Position numbers and translations under genes: made by a program. A stretch of DNA of 64,000 nucleotides from contig NZ_CP163423.1 of assembly GCF_041429785.1 (NCBI RefSeq), forward strand, positions 2,790,001 through 2,854,000. The letters run 5' to 3'. A model generated the notes under the pieces. It had not been told where the DNA came from and did not search any database. It worked only from the letters and a program-made list of their open reading frames with translations. Positions 1 through 7,958 of this stretch are shown piece after piece (position 1 is the first letter of the stretch; each line of letters starts with the position of its first letter). The stretch comes from Fretibacter rubidus (GTDB lineage: Bacteria; Pseudomonadota; Alphaproteobacteria; Caulobacterales; Maricaulaceae).

Positions 1-1169
1 GGACTGTGTTTCAAACTCTCTGTGCCCAAGGTGCAAAGCTCGTCCTCCAATTCGGAGTATGTACGGACATGTTTCACGCGACCCTGTTCATAAAGCGCGG
101 CAACGGGTTCTGCACGCACGGCTTTACCCCGGGACGCATGAACGGTTTTCACGATGGCCTCTGGGTCAATGGTCTTAAGCGTGAGCGCAACCATCTCTCC
201 GCCTTGATTGACTTCGGCGAGAATATAATCTGCGCCGTAGCTCTCCCATAATCCGATTGCCCGCCGCGCCCATGCCTCGGGTGAGAGGCCCTGCACGGTT
301 GCGTCTTGCAATATGTGGACCGTATCAAACTCGCCCGCCTGCCCGCGTAGCAATCCCGCCACAACCAAACCACAGGCATCAGAGCGAACGCCAGAGGTGA
401 CAGGCGGATCAAGGGCAATAATGATTTTATCATAGATAAACTCACGCGCGTCTGATTGCTCCATATGGCAGGCTTCTATCATGGCCCGCGTCCAGAGTGC
501 GCCTGCGTGATCTGTGATAATCTCGCCGCCGAGTTCTTGACGCCCCAAGCGGGTTCCGCCGTAGGCATCCTCTACCGCTTTGATAAAAACAGGCGAAAGA
601 TTGGCGGCATTATCCGATGTCTTTGCTGTGCTGACCACAAGCCCGTCTTGGGCCATCAAGGCGGTAAGCGCCGCAATCGGGCGCGGGGTTGTTGTCATCA
701 CAAGACGCGGTTTATCCCCTAATCGCAAGGCCAGGCGCAAATTAGACAGCGTGTCATCTGGATAGGCCCAAGCACAAAATTCATCGCCCCAAGCGCAATC
801 AAATTGCGGCCCGCGCAAGCCATCTGGGTCTTCCGAAGAATAAACAAAGCCAACCGCACCGTTGGGCCATTCCAAACGACGCCGCGATGATTGGTAGCGT
901 GGGCGCGCATCAACGGGCCCTAAATTCATCAAGCCACTTTCACCAAATAGCATCACTTCGCGCGCATCATTATAGGTCGGCGCGACAAGGGCGACGCGTT
1001 TTGCGCCTTGCTTAATTTGCGCGCGCACCCATTCTGCACCAGCCCGTGTTTTCCCGCAACCGCGCCCACCCAGTAGGAGCCAGATAAGCCAATCACCAGC
1101 TGGGGGCCATTGGTCATTTCGCGCCAAAGCCTGCCATTCATAGACTTGGGGTATGTCGCGACTATTCAT
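1..1169 (-). CDS. Large terminase subunit (gene-transfer-agent/phage packaging ATPase-nuclease), 3' part outside window
   Basis: I translated the minus strand from the ATG at 1169: 389 codons stay open to the window edge, so the C-terminus is missing. Visible motifs are a Walker A GGRGCGKT (residues 34-41), a Walker B with the catalytic acid (CAWGDE, about 125-130), the coupling motif TTTPRP (159-164), and the first nuclease-domain aspartate in IIIALDPP (Asp254). This order is that of the terminase large subunit used by RcGTA-type gene transfer agents and lambdoid-like phages, where it pumps DNA into proheads and cuts it. The start overlaps the stop of the upstream gene by 8 bases, which implies translational coupling. 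The next packaging genes (portal, protease, capsid) would lie left of base 1. A degraded prophage is the alternative, but the frame is intact. Confidence 0.88.
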   Translation of the reverse strand, partial: MNSRDIPQVYEWQALARNDQWPPAGDWLIWLLLGGRGCGKTRAGAEWVRAQIKQGAKRVALVAPTYNDAREVMLFGESGLMNLGPVDARPRYQSSRRRLEWPNGAVGFVYSSEDPDGLRGPQFDCAWGDEFCAWAYPDDTLSNLRLALRLGDKPRLVMTTTPRPIAALTALMAQDGLVVSTAKTSDNAANLSPVFIKAVEDAYGGTRLGRQELGGEIITDHAGALWTRAMIEACHMEQSDAREFIYDKIIIALDPPVTSGVRSDACGLVVAGLLRGQAGEFDTVHILQDATVQGLSPEAWARRAIGLWESYGADYILAEVNQGGEMVALTLKTIDPEAIVKTVHASRGKAVRAEPVAALYEQGRVKHVRTYSELEDELCTLGTESLKHS

Positions 1170-1503
1170 CGGGATGGATTACAATTGTCGGCATAGCTGA
1201 CGCGTCAAGACGGGCAAGGTAGCGCGTCAGTCGCGCGCGTAGCTCTTCAGGGTCAAGCTCATCAGCGGGGCGGATATTATCTGCGATTTTTTTATCCTTA
1301 GGCAATAGCGTTTCGTTATAGGTCTCTATGTCTTTGATGAGTTTAAACAGGGACGTCATGGTCGCTACGGATTTGTGACAGGGGTCCATATCGCCATTTT
1401 GTGAGTCCCGTTGAGTATTGACCATAAAATCAGACAATATAGCCCGTAGGCCAGTCGTCGCTATGGTGTCGTATTTTTGGAAGATTGTTTCGTTATCATT
1501 CAT
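1162..1503 (-). CDS. Putative small terminase subunit / GTA gene g1-like protein
   Basis: This 113-residue acidic protein has no motif I can name with certainty. Its assignment rests on position: it lies directly upstream of, and overlaps by 8 bases, the large terminase. In RcGTA-type clusters that slot holds the small DNA-recognition subunit, which is about this size. The predicted secondary structure is largely helical with a charged central stretch, compatible with a small terminase. No strong Shine-Dalgarno sequence precedes the ATG at 1503. About 115 bases separate it from the divergent isovaleryl-CoA dehydrogenase gene, and that gap must hold the promoter of the packaging cluster. The open reading frame is secure; the function is inferred. 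Confidence 0.6.
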   Translation of the reverse strand: MNDNETIFQKYDTIATTGLRAILSDFMVNTQRDSQNGDMDPCHKSVATMTSLFKLIKDIETYNETLLPKDKKIADNIRPADELDPEELRARLTRYLARLDASAMPTIVIHPDE

Positions 1504-1617
1504 ATGCGCAGCATAAAGCCGTCGTAAGACCCGTGAATGTGTTTACCAAAAGCGGCTGTAATCCCCGCATGGGTCATGATAGAACAGCAGAGCGCAAGAG
1601 AGCTTAAAGGACAGATT

Positions 1618-2787
1618 ATGTTACCCAGCTACCCGACTTTACAATTTGGTCATTCGGAAGAAACGGATATGATCCGTGAAACCGTTAGAGGCTTTTGCCA
1701 AGACAATCTGGCCCCGATTGCCGCTGATATTGACGCGACCAATGAATTTCCTCGCCATTTATGGCCTGCCATGGGCGAGTTGGGGATGCACGGCATTACG
1801 GTTGACGAAGAAGACGGAGGCTTAGGGCTGGGCTACCTTGAACATACCATTGCGATTGAAGAAGTGAGCCGCGCGTCAGCCTCCGTGGGGTTGTCATATG
1901 GCGCGCATTCTAATCTGTGTATTAACCAGCTGCGCCGTTGGGGTAATGCTGAGCAAAAAGCAAAATACCTTCCCGGTTTGATATCGGGCGAGCATTTAGG
2001 CAGCCTCGCCATGAGTGAACCTGGCGCAGGGTCAGACGTTGTCTCTATGCGACTGCGGGCCGATAAAGTGGACGGCGGTTACCGCTTAACGGGCAATAAA
2101 ATGTGGATCACAAATGCGCCGACGGCTGATCTCCTAATTGTCTATGCCAAAACCGATATGAGCGCAGGCAGCAAAGGCATTACGGCCTTTCTGATTACGC
2201 CTGACATGAAAGGGTTCTCAACAGCCCAAAAACTCGACAAACTGGGTATGCGCGGCTCTGATACATGCGAACTTGTCTTTGAAGACTGCTTTGTGCCAGA
2301 CGAAAATATTATGGGCCCGATTGGGCGCGGTGTGCAAATCTTGATGTCGGGTTTGGATTATGAACGGGTGGTTCTGTCGGCCGTGTCGATTGGGATTATG
2401 CAAGCCTGCCTTGATGTGGTGCTGCCCTATATCCATGAGCGCAAGCAATTTGGTAAACCGATTGGCGAGTTCCAACTTATGCAAGGCAAGTTGGCGGATA
2501 TGTATGTCAGCCTGTCAACCGCGCGCGCCTATAGCTACGCCGTGGCGGCGGCGTGTGACCGCGGGGAAACAACCCGCAAAGACGCGGCGGGCTGTATTTT
2601 ATACGCCGCAGAGAAAGCCACGCAGATGGCACTAGACGCCATTCAAATGCTGGGCGGTAATGGATATATCAATGACTATCCCACAGGGCGGTTGCTCCGC
2701 GATGCCAAGCTAATGGAGATTGGCGCAGGGACAAGTGAGATTAGACGCTGGCTTATTGGGCGAGAGCTATTTTCCGAGACGTCGTAA
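1618..2787 (+). CDS. ivd: Isovaleryl-CoA dehydrogenase
   Basis: This FAD flavoenzyme of leucine catabolism oxidises isovaleryl-CoA to 3-methylcrotonyl-CoA and passes electrons to ETF. The frame is open further upstream, but an AAAGGA ribosome site a few bases before the ATG at 1618 and the usual family length (389 residues) fix that start. Features seen: the acyl-CoA dehydrogenase signature [11 protein letters not shown], the substrate-binding stretch MWITNAP, and GLDYERVVL, where the catalytic glutamate sits in helix G as in isovaleryl-CoA dehydrogenases rather than at the more C-terminal position of other family members. The C-terminal [10 protein letters not shown] and [10 protein letters not shown] stretches are also typical. 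The other leucine-degradation genes are not in the window, so this copy stands alone. Confidence 0.95.
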   Translation: MLPSYPTLQFGHSEETDMIRETVRGFCQDNLAPIAADIDATNEFPRHLWPAMGELGMHGITVDEEDGGLGLGYLEHTIAIEEVSRASASVGLSYGAHSNLCINQLRRWGNAEQKAKYLPGLISGEHLGSLAMSEPGAGSDVVSMRLRADKVDGGYRLTGNKMWITNAPTADLLIVYAKTDMSAGSKGITAFLITPDMKGFSTAQKLDKLGMRGSDTCELVFEDCFVPDENIMGPIGRGVQILMSGLDYERVVLSAVSIGIMQACLDVVLPYIHERKQFGKPIGEFQLMQGKLADMYVSLSTARAYSYAVAAACDRGETTRKDAAGCILYAAEKATQMALDAIQMLGGNGYINDYPTGRLLRDAKLMEIGAGTSEIRRWLIGRELFSETS

Positions 2788-2816
2788 ATCTTTGACGCGA
2801 TAATAAATGTTGGGTA

Positions 2817-2863
2817 AATAAAGTAACCCCATGGCTTCACGGGGCGCGGTGGAAGCCATGGGG
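2817..2863 (-). terminator. Strong hairpin between convergent genes
   Basis: The arms CCCCATGGCTTC (2827-2838) and GAAGCCATGGGG (2852-2863) pair perfectly over 12 bp around a 13-base loop. Read on the minus strand the stem is followed by a moderately U-rich run (TTACTTTATTT); on the plus strand there is no T tract. It lies between the ends of ivd and the nitroreductase gene, so it probably ends the minus-strand transcript and may act on both. Confidence 0.7.
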
Positions 2864-2897
2864 TCCAGTCAAAGACTGCGGTGTTAAGCCTTACGAC

Positions 2898-2942
2898 TTA
2901 GTACCGTGGGCAGCATGTAGGGGCTCTTACTCTATTTGTCAT
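2898..2942 (-). CDS. Possible 14-codon small ORF ahead of the hairpin
   Basis: On the minus strand an ATG at 2942 opens a 14-residue frame (MTNRVRAPTCCPRY) with a Cys pair. It is followed by a small CAGTC/GACTG hairpin and then the strong stem at 2827-2863. A G-tract abuts the ATG, too close for an ideal ribosome site. No gene on this strand lies downstream, so a classical attenuator is unlikely. It may be chance, or part of a short transcript or of the 3' untranslated region of the nitroreductase mRNA. Confidence 0.2.
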   Translation of the reverse strand: MTNRVRAPTCCPRY

Positions 2943-3041
2943 CCCCCCAATATGATATTTCACAGTGAATCTACAGCGCTTATCCACAATTGCGTTGAAC
3001 ACTCTAGGTCGTTTTACTCCGTTTACACGCTAAACCCGCAT

Positions 3042-3650
3042 TTAAACCCAGTGCTGGGTAATATCTGCGACATTGGGCCGCGCGCGTTCCCGCGAAGGAG
3101 CCGTTGTTTGGCCCAGATAAATGAAGCCTGCCACTTTTTCGCCCTCGGCCAGTCCAAGTTTTTTCAAAACCGCTGCATTATAAGAAAACCACTCCGTCAG
3201 CCACTGCGCGGCAAAGCCCATAGATTGCGCGGCTAGTAGCATATTAAAACACACCGCACCGGATGACAGCACTTGCTCCCATTCAGGCGTGCCGCGGATG
3301 CAGTCTTTGGGGCTGCTGATGACCGCGACAACAGTTGGGGCGCGCATAAGGCGGGCACTCTCAAACAGTGTTTTATCAAGCGGCAAGTCAGGATTTTGCG
3401 CCGCAAACTCGCTGGCAATCACTTGTCCAAAATCAGACCGCGCTTTGCCCTCAAAGACAATGAAGCGCCAAGGCGCTAATTTTCGGTGGTCTGGTACACG
3501 GGCTGCAATGTCCAAGATTTCTGATAGCTGCGTCGCGCTCGGCCCTGGCCCCTCCATCATTTTGGCCATATTTGACCGCCGCGTTTTTAAAAACTGCGTG
3601 ACCTCTGGCTGGTCATTGGGCAAGGGCATAATGTCATCAAGCGCTGGCAT
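3042..3650 (-). CDS. Nitroreductase family protein (YdjA-like)
   Basis: This is a small FMN-dependent oxidoreductase of 202 residues. The N-terminal RRSNMAK after the first helix corresponds to the FMN-phosphate-binding RRS motif. The middle stretch PDHRKLAPWRFIVFEG is the typical substrate-pocket segment of the YdjA/Frm2-like branch, and GFAAQWLTEW plus the C-terminal GFIYLGQTT complete the fold. Members of this branch reduce nitro-aromatic or quinone-like compounds with NAD(P)H; the physiological substrate is not evident here. An AAGGACC site 8 bases before the ATG at 3650 supports the start. The gene stands alone, divergent from the DUF1801 gene 30 bases away. Confidence 0.88.
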   Translation of the reverse strand: MPALDDIMPLPNDQPEVTQFLKTRRSNMAKMMEGPGPSATQLSEILDIAARVPDHRKLAPWRFIVFEGKARSDFGQVIASEFAAQNPDLPLDKTLFESARLMRAPTVVAVISSPKDCIRGTPEWEQVLSSGAVCFNMLLAAQSMGFAAQWLTEWFSYNAAVLKKLGLAEGEKVAGFIYLGQTTAPSRERARPNVADITQHWV

Positions 3651-3680
3651 GCTGTCGGTCCTTAATCTAAGCTGCTGATT

Positions 3681-4100
3681 ATGTCATTCACGGCTCCTCC
3701 CATAGCAGCGCCCGTCGCCGCTGTCATTAATCGCTATCCTGAAAAGGCGCGCCAATATGCCCTAGCCTTGCGCGCACTCATTTTCAATGCGGCGCAAAAC
3801 GACCCGCGTGTTGGGCCATTGACCGAGACCCTAAAATGGCGTGAGCCGTCTTATCTGACAGAGCATAGCGGCAGCGGCACGACATTACGGTATGACTGGA
3901 AAGACAAACGCCCCGACGCAATTGGATTATTTGTAAGCTGCCAGACAACACTCATCCCAAGCTTTCGCGACTTATTTTCTGACGTGCTTACCTTTGAGGG
4001 GAACCGCGCAATATGGCTGAATACGGATCAGCCCTTGCCGCGTGATATTTTGGCGATATGTATCGGTAGGACTTTCACCTACCATTTGGATAAAGGATAA
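3681..4100 (+). CDS. DUF1801 domain protein
   Basis: This 139-residue protein matches the DUF1801/YdhG-like family: an N-terminal helical part (INRYPEKARQYALALRALIF), the central ETLKWREPSYLT signature, and a β-rich C-terminal half ending near the stop. The fold is small and cytoplasmic; no catalytic role is established for the family. It is followed 5 bases later by the RidA-like gene, so the two are probably co-transcribed. Confidence 0.85.
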   Translation: MSFTAPPIAAPVAAVINRYPEKARQYALALRALIFNAAQNDPRVGPLTETLKWREPSYLTEHSGSGTTLRYDWKDKRPDAIGLFVSCQTTLIPSFRDLFSDVLTFEGNRAIWLNTDQPLPRDILAICIGRTFTYHLDKG

Positions 4101-4105
4101 ACGTT

Positions 4106-4579
4106 ATGAGCACACCGGATCAGAAACTCACCGAGCTTGGCTTCACTCTGCCCGAAGCCGCCGCCCCTGTGGCTAATTATGTGCCTTATGTCATATCGGG
4201 CAATATGGTGTTCGTATCAGGGCAGATATCTAAAATTGGCGATAATTTTATCGGCGGACGGCTGGGCGAAGACCTATCAGTGGAACGCGGGCAAGAGGCA
4301 GCAAAGCTATCAGCGCTGAACTTGATAGCGCAAATGAAAGCCGCCTGCGGCGGGGATTTGACCCGGGTAAAACGCATTGTGAAATTGGGCGGATTTGTGC
4401 AAGCCCTGCCCAGTGCGACACAAGCCGATATTCCCAAAGTCATTAATGGCTGTTCTGATGTTATGGTCGCGGTCTTTGGCGATGCGGGGCGTCACGCACG
4501 CTTTGCCGTCTCTGCACCAAGCTTGCCGCTTGATGTTGCTGTTGAAATTGACGCAGTTGTCGAAATTTCCCTGACTTAG
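4106..4579 (+). CDS. RidA/YjgF-like protein
   Basis: This 157-residue protein belongs to the RidA superfamily, YjgF_like_1 type (longer than the 128-residue E. coli RidA). Seen: VSGQISK in the first β-strand region, GQEAAKLSALNLIAQMKA in the long helix, and the C-terminal RHARFAVSAPSLPLDVAVEI, whose arginine occupies the position used by RidA to bind carboxylate substrates. Canonical RidA hydrolyses reactive enamine/imine intermediates; this subgroup is less well studied, so deaminase activity is an inference. An AAGGA ribosome site precedes the ATG at 4106. It probably shares an mRNA with DUF1801 upstream and the COG3146 gene downstream. Confidence 0.87.
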   Translation: MSTPDQKLTELGFTLPEAAAPVANYVPYVISGNMVFVSGQISKIGDNFIGGRLGEDLSVERGQEAAKLSALNLIAQMKAACGGDLTRVKRIVKLGGFVQALPSATQADIPKVINGCSDVMVAVFGDAGRHARFAVSAPSLPLDVAVEIDAVVEISLT

Positions 4580-4604
4580 CCGCGCGCAGCCTCTATAGAA
4601 AGCT

Positions 4605-5765
4605 ATGAGTTCAAACCCCGTCTTTAGCGCCACAATCCTTCCGTCCATCAGCGCGGTGAGCGAGAGCGCATGGGACGCGCAGCTTCCTGCTGTGTCGCAT
4701 CCATTTTTAAGCTGGCGATTTTTAAACGCGCTGGAGGAAAGCGGTAGCGCCGCAGCAGACACAGGTTGGACGCCCTGCCATATTTGGGTGACAGACGGGG
4801 ATGACACAGCTGTTGGCGCAGCCCCGCTCTATGCCAAAACGCACAGTCAAGGCGAATATGTTTTTGATCATGGCTGGGCTGATGCACTGCACCGTGCAGG
4901 GATAGAATATTATCCCAAGCTGCAATGCTCGGTCCCGTTCACCCCTGCAACTGGCCCGCGTCTTTTATCGCATACGGCCGAGGGCAAAGCCGCAGTCTTA
5001 TCCGCTATCATGAGCCTAACCGAGCGTGAAGGGTTCAGCAGTGGGCATATGACATTTTTAGAAGATGCAGATAAAGACGTCGCGGCAGCCGCAGGCTGGC
5101 TCGCGCGGCAAGACCGGCAGTTTCATTTTATCAATAGAGACTATAGCAGCTTTGATGATTTCCTCACGACGCTGACCTCTCGCAAACGGAAAAATATTCG
5201 CAAAGAACGCAAAGCAGCCCAAGATGGGGTCACGATAAAACGCCTGTCAGAGGATAATCTAAAACCCCATCACTGGGATATTTTCTACCAATGTTATATT
5301 GATACGGGCATGCGCAAATGGGGGCGGCCTTATTTAACGCGAGACTTTTTTGATAGGATGCAAGAGACAATGCGCGACGATATCTGCCTCGTGATCGCAG
5401 AAATGGACGATAGCCCCGTGGCTGCCGCGCTGAATTATATCGGCGGCGAGGCCCTATACGGGCGGAATTGGGGCACGCTCATCGACAAGCCGTTTTTGCA
5501 TTTCGAGCTATGCTATTACCAAGCCATAGAAGAGGGCATTGCGCGTGGCCTGTCGCGTGTCGAGGCGGGCGCACAAGGCGAGCATAAACTCGCGCGCGGT
5601 TATGAACCCGTCACAACCCATTCCGCCCATTTCATTACCCACCCCGGCCTACGCGGTGCGGTGGATGATTACCTCATCCGGGAACGCCGCGCCGTCGACC
5701 ATGAAGTGAATATATTATCCAAACACACACCTTTCAAAAAGACATCCGATAAAACAGGAGAGTAA
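4605..5765 (+). CDS. COG3146-type N-acyltransferase (peptidogalycan biosynthesis/GNAT-like)
   Basis: This 386-residue protein has the features of the COG3146 (DUF482) family, which is related to FemAB/GNAT acyltransferases: an N-terminal half with HPFLSWRFLNALEESGSA and the YPKLQCSVPFTPATGPR stretch, a basic central segment (RKRKNIRKERKA), and a C-terminal GNAT-like core containing GRNWGTLIDKPFLHFELCYYQ and GLSRVEAGAQGEHKLARGY. The family is annotated as predicted N-acyltransferases that may act in envelope biosynthesis; the substrate is unknown. No signal peptide or membrane segment is seen. The HIT gene follows after 3 bases, so the two are co-transcribed. Confidence 0.88.
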   Translation: MSSNPVFSATILPSISAVSESAWDAQLPAVSHPFLSWRFLNALEESGSAAADTGWTPCHIWVTDGDDTAVGAAPLYAKTHSQGEYVFDHGWADALHRAGIEYYPKLQCSVPFTPATGPRLLSHTAEGKAAVLSAIMSLTEREGFSSGHMTFLEDADKDVAAAAGWLARQDRQFHFINRDYSSFDDFLTTLTSRKRKNIRKERKAAQDGVTIKRLSEDNLKPHHWDIFYQCYIDTGMRKWGRPYLTRDFFDRMQETMRDDICLVIAEMDDSPVAAALNYIGGEALYGRNWGTLIDKPFLHFELCYYQAIEEGIARGLSRVEAGAQGEHKLARGYEPVTTHSAHFITHPGLRGAVDDYLIRERRAVDHEVNILSKHTPFKKTSDKTGE

Positions 5766-5768
5766 ACC

Positions 5769-6206
5769 ATGACCCTTCACGCCCCATATGACGCCAGCAA
5801 CATCTTCGCCAAAATCATGGCTGGCGACGTTCCATGCGCGAAAATTTATGAAGATGATGATGTGCTGTCTTTTATGGATGCCTTCCCGCAAACACGGGGT
5901 CATTGCCTTGTTATTCCCAAAGCCGCGTCTCGCAATATATTGGATACTGACCCGGATGTCTTGGCAAGGGTCATAACTAAGGTGCAAAAGATTGCCAAAG
6001 GCGTCGAGGCGACACTATCGCCAGACGGCATTGTGGTAACGCAATTTAACGGCGCGCCGGCAGGACAGACGGTCTTTCACCTTCATTTTCATATCATTCC
6101 GCGTTATGATGGGGATAAGCAAAAACCGCATGCCAGCGGCGCTATGGCCAATATGGATGACCTGCTTGCGATCGCAGAGCAGATAAAACAAAAACTACAG
6201 GACTGA
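5769..6206 (+). CDS. HIT family (histidine triad) protein
   Basis: This 145-residue HINT-branch protein carries the triad as HLHFHIIP near residue 100, with the preceding GAPAGQTVF typical of the branch. Such proteins hydrolyse adenosine or guanosine phosphoramidates and acyl-adenylates as dimers. The N-terminal FAKIMAGDVPCAKIYEDDD is the family start. A GGAG ribosome site lies just before the ATG. It is coupled to the acyltransferase gene upstream and separated by only 2 bases from the lipoprotein peptidase downstream. Confidence 0.93.
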   Translation: MTLHAPYDASNIFAKIMAGDVPCAKIYEDDDVLSFMDAFPQTRGHCLVIPKAASRNILDTDPDVLARVITKVQKIAKGVEATLSPDGIVVTQFNGAPAGQTVFHLHFHIIPRYDGDKQKPHASGAMANMDDLLAIAEQIKQKLQD

Positions 6207-6208
6207 TT

Positions 6209-7927
6209 ATGCGCAACTTAATGACCACGATTGCTGCCGCCGCACTGTTGGGCGCGTGCGGGGCACAGACCCCTGCTGATAGTGACGCGACCTCACCGAC
6301 AAAGTCCGCCTTAGACACAACCATGTCCCCGGACACAACAGCGACGACGCCGTTTTATGACTTGGCTGCGCAATATGCGAAGTTTGCGAAAATTCCGCTC
6401 AATCCGGATACATCTTTTTTAAGCGCGTCTGAGAAAGCTGTGCTGAATAAACTGATTGAGGCGTCCAAAGTTATGTCAGAGATTTACCTTCTGCAACTTA
6501 ACCCAAACAATCCAGCCATCCGCGCGGAGATTGCCAACTCAGACGCACCCAATAAAGACCTTTTGCTCGCCATGTTTGACGAGCATTTTGGTGTCTGCGA
6601 TACGCTGGCCGAAGGGCATGTGTTTTACGGCGATATGCCCTGTCCTGACGGCGCTGGATTTTATCCGGCGGACATGACTAAGGACGAGTTCAACGCTTGG
6701 ATTGCAGCCAATCCCGACGACGAAGCCGCGTTTAAATCAGGCTATAGCGTTATACGCCGCGACGGCGATCGCTTGGTCGCTGTGCCCTATTCCGTGGAAT
6801 ATAAAGAGCCATTAACGCGCGCCAGCGCGCTCTTAAAAGAGGCAGCTGCCCTGTCAGAAAATGCGTCACTAAAAAGGTTTTTAGACATACGTGCTGATAG
6901 CTTTTTATCGGATGATTATTTCGATTCTGAAATGGCATGGATGGATTTGGACGGCGCGATTGAAATCGCCATTGGCCCTTATGAAGTTTATGACGACAAA
7001 TTATTTGGCTATAAAACTGCCTTTGAAAGTTTCGTCACCATCAAAGACCCAGAAGCCTCTAAGGCTTTGGCGAAGTATAAAAACTATCTGAAAGATATGG
7101 AAAAAAATCTACCCGTGCCAGATAGCTATAAGAACTTTCAACGCGGATTTGAAAGCCCGATTGTTGTGGCCGATCAAATCCAAGGGGGCGGCGATAACGT
7201 GCCAGGCGTGCAGACCATTGCCTTTAACCTGCCCAATGACGAACGTGTGCGTGAAGCAAAAGGCGCGAAGAAAGTTATTCTTACCAATGTCCTAGGCGCG
7301 AAATATGACCGTATTCTGGCCCCAATTGGCGAGCGCGTTTTAGAGGCTGAGCAAGCCGCGCTGACGGTCAAAAAATACATGGCGAATAATACGCTGTTTC
7401 ACGAGCTATCACATAGCCTCGGCCCTGGCTCTATTATCAAAGATGGCCGCAAGACGACGGTGAATGCGGAACTGCAAGAATTGTCCTCTGGACTGGAGGA
7501 AGGCAAGGCCGACGTTATGGGCGCCTATAATATCCTTTATATGATGTCGCGCGGTGAACTACCGCCCCATGAGCGTGAAGCCTTTTTAGCGACTTATTTC
7601 ACGGGGCTTTTCCGCTCTATGCGGTTTGGCATTGATGCCGCCCACGGCAAAGGGGCCGCGTTTCAATATAGCTATTTTCGCGAAGTTGGCGCGGTGACGT
7701 GGCTGCCCGAACAAGAGCGCTTTCGCGTGAACTTCAACAAACTTGCCGACGCCATTGGTGCTCTCACAGGACAAGTCGTGACCATCCAAGGCGACGGCGA
7801 TTATGACAATGCGAAAATCTTCCTCGATCATTACGGCAAGCTAGACACAGAAGCCGAGACAGTTCTGAGCAAGCTTGAAGATATCCCCTATGATATTACG
7901 CCGATTTATCCGAGTTCAGTCAATTAG
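6209..7927 (+). CDS. M49-like (dipeptidyl-peptidase III-related) zinc peptidase, lipoprotein
   Basis: This 572-residue protein begins with a signal peptide ending in a lipobox (ALLGAC), so it is probably a lipid-anchored envelope enzyme. The zinc site is HELSH at residues 398-402 followed by GPG, with a second metal-ligand segment EEGKAD at 430-435. This pairing resembles the peptidase domain of M49-related proteins. Classical dipeptidyl-peptidase III has one more residue in the first motif (HExxxH), so this belongs to the short-motif HExxH branch also found fused to Nudix domains in plants. It should cleave short peptides; the substrate is unknown. Transcription from the HIT gene is likely. 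Confidence 0.82.
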   Translation: MRNLMTTIAAAALLGACGAQTPADSDATSPTKSALDTTMSPDTTATTPFYDLAAQYAKFAKIPLNPDTSFLSASEKAVLNKLIEASKVMSEIYLLQLNPNNPAIRAEIANSDAPNKDLLLAMFDEHFGVCDTLAEGHVFYGDMPCPDGAGFYPADMTKDEFNAWIAANPDDEAAFKSGYSVIRRDGDRLVAVPYSVEYKEPLTRASALLKEAAALSENASLKRFLDIRADSFLSDDYFDSEMAWMDLDGAIEIAIGPYEVYDDKLFGYKTAFESFVTIKDPEASKALAKYKNYLKDMEKNLPVPDSYKNFQRGFESPIVVADQIQGGGDNVPGVQTIAFNLPNDERVREAKGAKKVILTNVLGAKYDRILAPIGERVLEAEQAALTVKKYMANNTLFHELSHSLGPGSIIKDGRKTTVNAELQELSSGLEEGKADVMGAYNILYMMSRGELPPHEREAFLATYFTGLFRSMRFGIDAAHGKGAAFQYSYFREVGAVTWLPEQERFRVNFNKLADAIGALTGQVVTIQGDGDYDNAKIFLDHYGKLDTEAETVLSKLEDIPYDITPIYPSSVN

Positions 7928-7958
7928 AACGGCTGCGTAACGCTCAAGCGGCGTGCTG

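Noticed and set aside
1-1160. Several short open frames on both strands over the terminase (for example 456-722 on the plus strand)
   Set aside because: They are out-of-frame readings of one uninterrupted minus-strand terminase with clear motifs and lack ribosome sites.
2980-2988. Perfect DnaA-box consensus TTATCCACA
   Set aside because: A single copy in 64 kb is expected by chance at about this rate, no further boxes or AT-rich unwinding region lie nearby, and origin-linked genes are absent.
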